From NCBI GenBank assembly GCA_016214845.1, contig JACRMS010000020.1:1-64000 (forward strand): a stretch of 64,000 bases of DNA, written 5' to 3'. The stretch is from Nitrospirota bacterium. Lineage in GTDB: Bacteria > Nitrospirota > Thermodesulfovibrionia > UBA6902. The translations under genes and the position numbers were made by a program. Below the pieces are notes generated by a model. It saw only the letters and a program-made list of their open reading frames with translations, did not search any database and was not told the origin of the DNA. This document shows positions 58,681-64,000 of the stretch, piece by piece (position 1 is the stretch's first letter; every line of letters starts with the position of its first letter).

Positions 58681-61600
58681 ATGGCTGAGATAGCGGAAAA
58701 CAAACAGCACAGCGCAAAGTCCCCTGAGGCGGAGGTCTTGATCAGAGTCTCCCAGATTGCGAGTTCAACTCTTGAACTCAGGGAGATTCTCGACACGATC
58801 TCGCATGTCATAGTAGATACCCTCAACAAGGACCTGTGTTCCATCTGTCTTTTAAAACCTGAAAAAAAGGTCATCTGCATTGAATCCTCAAAAGGCAGCA
58901 CCAAGGAATCCGTTGTCGCCTTCTGCATTAAAGACCAGGACGGCATTATTAATAAGCTGTTTAAAGAGGCGCAGCCGATTGCTATAGACGACATCAGAAA
59001 AGAGCCAGATGTAAAGGCGATCCTCAATCCCGAGACAGAAGATATGCTGTCTCTTCTGGCAATCCCGATAGTAAAAGACAACACGGTTACCGGGATCCTC
59101 ATGGTCCAGACCAGGCAGCCTTATGTTTACAGTGATGATGAAATCAACATTTTCATCATTATCTCTCACAGCGTCAGCGCCGCCATACGGAATGCGGAGC
59201 TTTACAGGAGTGTTAAGTCCCAGCTTGATGAGCTAAAAGTAATACACGAAGTCGGCAAGGCAATAACCTCCATCCTGAACATCGATGAACTCCTTCCATA
59301 TATTTGCGAAGAGGTATCGAAGGTCTTTAATGTGACCGGATGCATTCTCAGGCTCCTTGAGGGAGAAAACCTCCAAATAAAAGCCTCCTACGGACTGCCT
59401 GATATGATCAAACAAAAAATGACTCTTCGCACAGGTGAAGGCGTAGCAGGCCATGTCGCGCTTACAGGCGAGCCGCTTGTTATCGACGACGTATCCACTA
59501 TGCCTGAAAATTTGCACGTGCCCGAGATACAGGCAACCTCCGTGCTCTGCGTACCGCTCACTATCGGCGAGAATGTAATCGGCACCCTTGGGCTCTATGA
59601 TAAAAAAGACGAGTGGGGAATTACGACATTCACAAAGGATGATGTAAATACACTGATAACATTCGCCTCCGCCTCATCCATTGCCATAGAAAACGCGAGG
59701 CTCTACAGGGCCGAGATCGAAAAAGAAAAAGAAGTGACCCAGACAAAAGATTACCTGAAAGGCCTTATTGATAATTCCGCCGACGCTATTGTCACATCGG
59801 ATTTAAACGGGGTGGTCACCTCGTGGAATAAAGGGGCCGAGATAATTTACGGATTTAAACAGGACGAGGCAATGAACACGTTTCTGCCGATGATCCCGCC
59901 GTTTCTTGTAGAGGAAGAAAAGGCGTTTATGGAAAAAATCCATCAGAAAGAGACCTTGAGGAATGTAGAGACAATAAGGCAGACAAAAAACGGCAGGCTT
60001 ATTGAAGTAAGCCTTACCCTTTCGCCGATACTGGATCCGTCAGGGAATGTTACCGGCATAAGCGGCATATCCAGGGACATCTCCGAAAAGAAGATGGTCG
60101 AAAAGGAGCTGATCAGGAAGAACCAGGAGCTGTCCAGGCTGTTCTTCATAAATTCCGTTGTAAGGAGCACGCTTGAATTAGACAAGCTTCTCAAGATGGT
60201 GCTTACGGTAGTTACAATGGGCGACGGACTCGGGTTTAACAGGGCCATTCTTTTTCTCGTTGACGAATCCAGGGATGAGCTTTACGGAACAATGGGAGTA
60301 GGGCCTGGAGGGCCTGAGGAAGCAAGAGAGATATGGCTTTCCATGGAAGGCAAAAGCCTTGGAGCTATTATAGAGGACATTGAAAAAGGCCCCATATATC
60401 TCGACTCATATCTCGATAAACTGAGCCAGAACCTGACCATACCCCTTGACTCGGATTGTATTCTTACCCGCTGCATACAGGAGAAGAGGCCGTTCAATAT
60501 CCAGAACGCAAAACTGGAACCACTTGTAACGCCATACCTTATCCAGATGACCGGCGCCGCGGCCTTCGGCATCGTGCCTCTTATATCAAGAGACAAGGTA
60601 ATCGGAGTAATCTGGGTTGATAATCTTTTCACCGGGAAACCCATTAAGGATGAAGACCTGCAGTTCCTGATGGGCTTTTCAAGCCATATTGCCTCAGCCA
60701 TCGAAAACGCGAGGCTCTTTGAAAACGTGTCACTCGCAAGGGCGGAGCTTAAAAATATCTTCGAATCAATATCCGACATGGTCTATTTTACGGACAACGA
60801 TTACAACATAAAGCGCATAAACCAGGCGGTGGTCAACAGGATCGGGAAACCGGAACAGGAGATCATAGGGAAGAAATGCTACGAAATATTTCACGGAAAA
60901 GACAAACCCTGGGACACCTGCCCTCATGCCAAGTCGGTAAGTTCAAGGAAATCCTTTGTGGGGGAACTGGAAGACCCGTACCTCGGCGCCACATTTGTTG
61001 TTTCAAACTCGCCTATCTTTGATTCAGCAGGGAATTTTGTTGGAACGGTCCATCTGTCACGCGATATAACGGAGCTCCGCACTCTGAGAGAGCGGGTGGC
61101 CCATTCCGAAAGAATGGCGGCCCTCGGAGAGCTGGCAGCAAGGGTAGCCCATGAGATAAGAAACCCGCTTATCTCCGTTGGCGGTTTTGCCAGAAGGCTG
61201 GAGAAAAAACTTTCGGGCGACACACAGGAATACGCAAAGATCATCGTCAATGAAGTAGCCAGGCTCGAAAATATCCTGAAGGAAATTTTAGGTTTTGTAA
61301 AGAGCTCAAGGGTAAACAAGGTCAATGTAAATATAAATGAACTTGTAAACAGCATCGTGGATTTTATTTCTCCTGAAATACTCGAAAAAGAAAACATAAT
61401 AATCAAGGAAATATCAGAGGCCCCGATAATGACCGCCGTGGACCCTGACAGGATAAAGGAGGCCCTCCTGAACATTATTACAAACGCCTCTCAGGCAACA
61501 GACCACGGAACGATTACCATAAAAACAAGACAGGAAGATAAAGAGGCAATTATAGAGATGATGGATGACGGCTGCGGCATAAGGGTTGATGACCTTAAAA

Positions 61601-61773
61601 GTATTTTCAACCCGTTCTTTACGACAAAACCTCACGGGACAGGTCTCGGCCTCGCAGTGACCCACAAGATTATTCAGGAGCATAACGGCAAGATCAAGGT
61701 CGAAAGCGTATGGGGCGGCGGCACCGCTTTCAAAATATGTCTGCCGGTTGAAGAAAAAGATGATAAAAAATAA
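58681..61773 (+). CDS. Multi-GAF/PAS sensor histidine kinase
   Basis: The 1030-aa protein is soluble. Domains in order: GAF (about 20-175), GAF (185-345), PAS (355-470), GAF (500-690), PAS (700-810), HisKA dimerisation with the phospho-acceptor HEIRNPLISVGG near 823, and HATPase (NIITNASQA, MDDGCGI, PHGTGLGLAV). It likely senses small molecules or redox in the cytoplasm. The next gene is its probable response regulator. The repeat immediately upstream leaves no obvious ribosome-binding site. Confidence 0.93.
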   Translation: MAEIAENKQHSAKSPEAEVLIRVSQIASSTLELREILDTISHVIVDTLNKDLCSICLLKPEKKVICIESSKGSTKESVVAFCIKDQDGIINKLFKEAQPIAIDDIRKEPDVKAILNPETEDMLSLLAIPIVKDNTVTGILMVQTRQPYVYSDDEINIFIIISHSVSAAIRNAELYRSVKSQLDELKVIHEVGKAITSILNIDELLPYICEEVSKVFNVTGCILRLLEGENLQIKASYGLPDMIKQKMTLRTGEGVAGHVALTGEPLVIDDVSTMPENLHVPEIQATSVLCVPLTIGENVIGTLGLYDKKDEWGITTFTKDDVNTLITFASASSIAIENARLYRAEIEKEKEVTQTKDYLKGLIDNSADAIVTSDLNGVVTSWNKGAEIIYGFKQDEAMNTFLPMIPPFLVEEEKAFMEKIHQKETLRNVETIRQTKNGRLIEVSLTLSPILDPSGNVTGISGISRDISEKKMVEKELIRKNQELSRLFFINSVVRSTLELDKLLKMVLTVVTMGDGLGFNRAILFLVDESRDELYGTMGVGPGGPEEAREIWLSMEGKSLGAIIEDIEKGPIYLDSYLDKLSQNLTIPLDSDCILTRCIQEKRPFNIQNAKLEPLVTPYLIQMTGAAAFGIVPLISRDKVIGVIWVDNLFTGKPIKDEDLQFLMGFSSHIASAIENARLFENVSLARAELKNIFESISDMVYFTDNDYNIKRINQAVVNRIGKPEQEIIGKKCYEIFHGKDKPWDTCPHAKSVSSRKSFVGELEDPYLGATFVVSNSPIFDSAGNFVGTVHLSRDITELRTLRERVAHSERMAALGELAARVAHEIRNPLISVGGFARRLEKKLSGDTQEYAKIIVNEVARLENILKEILGFVKSSRVNKVNVNINELVNSIVDFISPEILEKENIIIKEISEAPIMTAVDPDRIKEALLNIITNASQATDHGTITIKTRQEDKEAIIEMMDDGCGIRVDDLKSIFNPFFTTKPHGTGLGLAVTHKIIQEHNGKIKVESVWGGGTAFKICLPVEEKDDKK

Positions 61774-61860
61774 GCGATTAACAATTGTGCTATACTTCAA
61801 AATAAAAGTAACGGAAACCTTGGCAAATAAAAAACACCAAACAGGAAAGGGGGAAGCTAT

Positions 61861-62208
61861 ATGAGGCTTCTTGTAGTTGATGACGATTTAAATATACAAC
61901 GTCTTTATAAGGAAGAGTTGGAGGAAGAAGGATACGAGGTTGTCATTGCAAGCACAGGGAAAGAAGCCCTGGAGATTTTTGCAAAAGAGAAATTCGACGT
62001 AGTGACGCTTGATATACTCATGCCCGATATTGACGGGATAAGCCTCCTGCGGAAGATGAAGGAACAGCGCCCGGCCATCCCCATTATAATGTCTACTGCT
62101 TATGATTACAGGGACGACTTCGCAGTATGGGCGTCTGAGGCATACATTGTGAAATCATCCGACCTCAGTGAGTTAAAGAGCACTATTAAAAAGCTTATGA
62201 CCGCGTAA
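61861..62208 (+). CDS. Single-domain response regulator
   Basis: The 115-aa receiver protein has the acidic pair VVDDDL near residue 5, the phospho-acceptor Asp in TLDILMPDIDG near 51, the switch Thr/Ser in IIMSTAYDY near 82 and the Lys in YIVKSSDLS near 99. It has no output domain, so it acts through a partner, probably in a phosphorelay from the upstream kinase. A GGAAG ribosome-binding site is present. Confidence 0.93.
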   Translation: MRLLVVDDDLNIQRLYKEELEEEGYEVVIASTGKEALEIFAKEKFDVVTLDILMPDIDGISLLRKMKEQRPAIPIIMSTAYDYRDDFAVWASEAYIVKSSDLSELKSTIKKLMTA

Positions 62209-62373
62209 TTCTTAACCGCTGTAAAACTTTTAAAAGTGGTTCCATTCTTTTTCTATCACTGCAGGGCCGGGGATTTAATGAAAATCTTCAGGCCTGCATC
62301 TTATTTTCGCTTTGGAAAAAATGTTGAGTGTCTGAAAAGGTTTACAAAATAAGCAGCTATTGGGTAATATTCA

Positions 62374-62416
62374 ATGGTAGCTGATAGCAGGCAAGCGGGT
62401 AGCTGTCAGCTGATAA
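62374..62416. repeat. TAGCTGATAGC-type repeat copy
   Basis: GGTAGCTGATAGCAGGCAAG and GTAGCTGTCAGCTGATAACT match the copy at 58648-58680. It lies just upstream of the tRNA-Ser gene. Confidence 0.6.
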
Positions 62417-62424
62417 CTTTTTTT

Positions 62425-62517
62425 GGAGAGGTGGCCGAGCCGGTCGAAGGCAGCCGCCTGCTAAGCGGTTGTGGGGGTAATACCTCACCCAGGGTTCGAA
62501 TCCCTGCCTCTCCGCCA
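62425..62517 (+). tRNA. tRNA-Ser (anticodon GCT)
   Basis: GGAGAGG (62425-62431) pairs with CCTCTCC (62507-62513), the discriminator is G and CCA is encoded. The anticodon loop reads CTGCTAA around 62459, giving anticodon GCT (Ser, AGC/AGU codons). The long variable arm (GGTTGTGGGGGTAATACCTC) is typical of type II serine tRNAs. TTCGAAT lies in the T arm. Confidence 0.95.
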
Positions 62518-62547
62518 TTAACCTTAACTTTTAGCAGGAGGATTTGC

Positions 62548-62844
62548 ATGCAGGAGAACAAAATTTATGTAGGAAATCTCAGCTACTCTGTAACCAATGA
62601 TCAACTGGCAAAGTTATTTGCCGATTACGGAGAGGTTAAACAGGTAACTATAATTGAAGGCAAAGGCTTTGGATTTGTTGAAATGTCAAACGCCTCAGAA
62701 GCAGATAAAGCGCGGGAGGCCTTAAACGGGACCGATTTTAACGGAAGGGCCCTGAAGGTTGATAAAGCCCGCCCGCCCAAAAGCACCGGACCAAGGAGAG
62801 ATTTCCCGAGAAGGGACAGGGATGACAGAAGGGGGAGATTTTAA
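62548..62844 (+). CDS. RRM-domain RNA-binding protein
   Basis: The 98-aa protein from ATG 62548 (GCAGGAGG upstream) has one RNA recognition motif: RNP2 IYVGNLSY near residue 6 and RNP1 KGFGFVEM near 41, with a basic Arg-rich tail (RRDFPRRDRDDRRGRF). It resembles the cold-induced RNA-binding proteins of cyanobacteria and other bacteria. An upstream in-frame start would run into the tRNA-Ser gene and is rejected. Confidence 0.93.
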   Translation: MQENKIYVGNLSYSVTNDQLAKLFADYGEVKQVTIIEGKGFGFVEMSNASEADKAREALNGTDFNGRALKVDKARPPKSTGPRRDFPRRDRDDRRGRF

Positions 62845-63408
62845 ATGAAAAAAACATTATTGATAATATTAGCGGCCGTCGTACTTTTTTCATTCTTGTC
62901 ATGCAAGAGAAAAGAAGAGCAGAAACCAGTGCCTCAACAAAGCACTGCCGCCCCAAGAGGGCCGATCGTGGATTCTCCACTGACCCCTCCGCCCGGACAT
63001 GGCACTTCTGGTCAGGGACAAAAGGTTGAGTTTCAGGTGGTAGTCCCTCCTGAAGTGAGCGCTAAATGGTCTGGCGTAAAATTCATTGTTGAGGACCGGA
63101 AGGAGAATAAGAAGCTGGAGCTTACCGCTACTGTTGGCGGTGAGTTTAAAATTCCCGACTCAAGCTTAGTTGTCAAGGTAGGCCCTTTTCTACCCGACTT
63201 CAAGATGAACGGCCCGGTCATTACATCGGCCTCAAACGAGCTGACCAATCCCGCAGTTGGCGTGACGGTCCTTGAAAACGGCTCCCAGATATTCCCGGCG
63301 CCGGGAGGGACCGCAAAGTGGGGATGGCTCTATCAGAAATTCCCGGCAGTTCACGCTTTTCAGCATGAGCGCTTTGCCCTGGCTTTGAAAGAAGGGATAC
63401 AGAAATAA
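62845..63408 (+). CDS. DUF2155 lipoprotein
   Basis: The 187-aa protein has a lipoprotein signal (hydrophobic 5-17, lipobox ending at Cys20, SFLSC), a Pro/Gln-rich linker and a C-terminal domain with VGPFLPDFKMNGPVITSASN near 117 and GWLYQKFPAVHAFQHERF near 159, characteristic of DUF2155. It starts immediately after the RRM gene stop. Function unknown. Confidence 0.85.
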   Translation: MKKTLLIILAAVVLFSFLSCKRKEEQKPVPQQSTAAPRGPIVDSPLTPPPGHGTSGQGQKVEFQVVVPPEVSAKWSGVKFIVEDRKENKKLELTATVGGEFKIPDSSLVVKVGPFLPDFKMNGPVITSASNELTNPAVGVTVLENGSQIFPAPGGTAKWGWLYQKFPAVHAFQHERFALALKEGIQK

Positions 63409-63414
63409 AAGGAT

Positions 63415-63488
63415 GCGCCCATAGCTCAATTGGATAGAGTGCCGGACTACGAATCCGTAGGTTGCAGGTTCGACTCCTGCTGGGCGCG
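63415..63488 (+). tRNA. tRNA-Arg (anticodon ACG)
   Basis: GCGCCCA (63415-63421) pairs with TGGGCGC (63481-63487), discriminator G at 63488; CCA is not encoded. The anticodon arm GGACTACGAATCC gives ACG (Arg CGU/C/A after inosine formation). D arm AGCTCAATTGGATAGAGT and T arm GTTCGACTC are normal. Confidence 0.95.
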
Positions 63489-63499
63489 CTTTAGTAAAG

Positions 63500-63598
63500 A
63501 CAGACTTAAGAAGAGCACAGAAGTCAGAGAACAGAAAACGGAAATAAACCTTGCAACTCTTTAGTCTGTCATCTGTGTTCTATGTTCTGTGTGTCTGA
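63500..63598. repeat. Degenerate CAGA/TCTG inverted repeat overlapping the end of hypD
   Basis: Left half AAGACAGACTTAAGAAGAGC and the reverse complement of the right half (TTTAGTCTGTCATCTGTGTT...) share many CAGA words. The right half encodes the last residues of HypD on the minus strand (SSDTQNIEHR). It resembles the CT-rich tract in the glycosyltransferase. Confidence 0.55.
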
Positions 63599-64000
63599 AC
63601 TTGTCTTGTACCAGATATTGCACGCCCCTTCAAAAGAGACCATGCACGGGCCCTTCGGTGTTTTCGGAGTGCATACTTTCTTAAACAGTTTGCAGGCAGA
63701 GGGATAAGCCTTCCCTAATATTATCGTCCCGCAAATGCAGCCGGGGATTTTCGCCTCTTTCACTTCTTCAAGCTCAAAGACCTTCCTCGCATCCCTTGAA
63801 GAATATTCGTCCCTCAATTCGAGTCCCGAACCGGGGATATGTCCGATGCCCCTCCAGTTTACATCCGCTACTTCAAAATACTTCTCCATAAGTCTCTGCG
63901 CCTGAGTATTGCCTTCCGGTTTCACCACGCCTTTATACACATTTCCTGTTTGCGCCTTTCCGCTCTTCAACTGCCGGAGTATTTCCACAATGCCAAGCAA
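63569..64000 (-). CDS. hypD: Hydrogenase maturation protein HypD, C-terminal part (5' end outside window)
   Basis: The visible 143 residues match the C-terminal part of HypD: VKPEGNTQAQRLMEKYFEV, NWRGIGHIPGSGLELRDEY, CICGTIILGKAYPSACKLF, and GPCMVSFEGACNIWYK, including the Cys residues of the [4Fe-4S] site. HypD works with HypC in building the Fe(CN)2CO group of [NiFe] hydrogenases. The last dozen residues derive from the repeat at 63500-63598. The gene continues beyond 64000. Confidence 0.9.
   Translation of the reverse strand: MLGIVEILRQLKSGKAQTGNVYKGVVKPEGNTQAQRLMEKYFEVADVNWRGIGHIPGSGLELRDEYSSRDARKVFELEEVKEAKIPGCICGTIILGKAYPSACKLFKKVCTPKTPKGPCMVSFEGACNIWYKTSSDTQNIEHR

Noticed and set aside
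62374-62547. N-terminal extension of the RRM protein
   Set aside because: The in-frame upstream start would run through the tRNA-Ser gene; ATG 62548 has a GCAGGAGG ribosome-binding site.
1-64000. CRISPR array or prophage
   Set aside because: No regularly spaced direct repeats with unique spacers and no phage structural genes or integrase were seen.

Overview
The window looks like a chromosomal piece of an anaerobic or microaerophilic Gram-negative bacterium, most plausibly a Nitrospirota (Thermodesulfovibrionia-like) or deltaproteobacterial-type lineage. This is an inference from gene content: an adenosylcobalamin-dependent (class II) ribonucleotide reductase, LL-diaminopimelate aminotransferase, multihaem c-type cytochromes, a DsrE-like protein, rubredoxin, HypD, a periplasmic rhodanese, a TauE-type exporter, DUF2769 and DUF1059 proteins, and abundant palindromic intergenic repeats. 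No rRNA is present, so the assignment is not firm. There are two tRNAs, Ser(GCT) and Arg(ACG).

Layout. 0-7.9 kb is an accessory block. The tail of an IS4-type transposase abuts a type I restriction gene that has lost its 5' end and carries an internal stop. The modification and specificity genes are intact. They are followed by a translationally coupled four-gene cassette: a TIGR04255-like protein, a protein with an NWDGYG motif, a 127-aa protein and a RadC-like JAMM protein. 7.9-25.2 kb is mainly core: folK, a membrane b-type-like protein with a 13-haem cytochrome, dapL, a dienelactone-hydrolase lipoprotein, a MurC/Mpl ligase, a MinD-like ATPase, a PilZ protein, a methyltransferase, PIN-PhoH, a HAD protein, a TauE exporter, nrdJ, rlpA, nth and polX.

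25.2-30.4 kb is a compact accessory island between polX and uvrB. It holds a MazE/AbrB-Doc toxin-antitoxin pair, a two-gene overlapping operon of unknown proteins (one with a nuclease-like N-terminus, one helical-repeat-like), a DUF1016-like remnant, and an RHH/zinc-ribbon pair. 30.5-48.2 kb returns to core functions: uvrB, proB, DUF2769, pgl-zwf, a P460-type cytochrome, a family-39 glycosyltransferase, DsrE plus a tiny partner, rhodanese, rluD, topA, dprA, argG, a dihaem protein, and FliK-like and FlhB-C-like genes. 48.2-53.2 kb encodes surface or secreted proteins: a CFI-box-CTERM metalloprotease, a carboxypeptidase-regulatory-like lipoprotein and a large Gly/Ser-linker lipoprotein. 53.2-64 kb has a repeat-poor, gene-poor stretch, then a polyprenyl glycosylphosphotransferase, rubredoxin, two tiny genes, an RNase Z-like MBL protein, galT, a large GAF/PAS histidine kinase with a single-domain response regulator, two tRNAs, an RRM protein, a DUF2155 lipoprotein and the C-terminal part of hypD.

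The most promising leads for undescribed biology are the four-gene cassette at 5.6-7.9 kb and the two-gene operon at 26.0-29.7 kb. Also notable are the palindromic repeats inserted in frame inside the glycosyltransferase gene, a 170-bp MITE-like element at 18.0 kb, and a candidate NrdR box lying between the -35 and -10 elements of nrdJ. All functional calls rest on reading the sequence and remembered family features; no database search was run.
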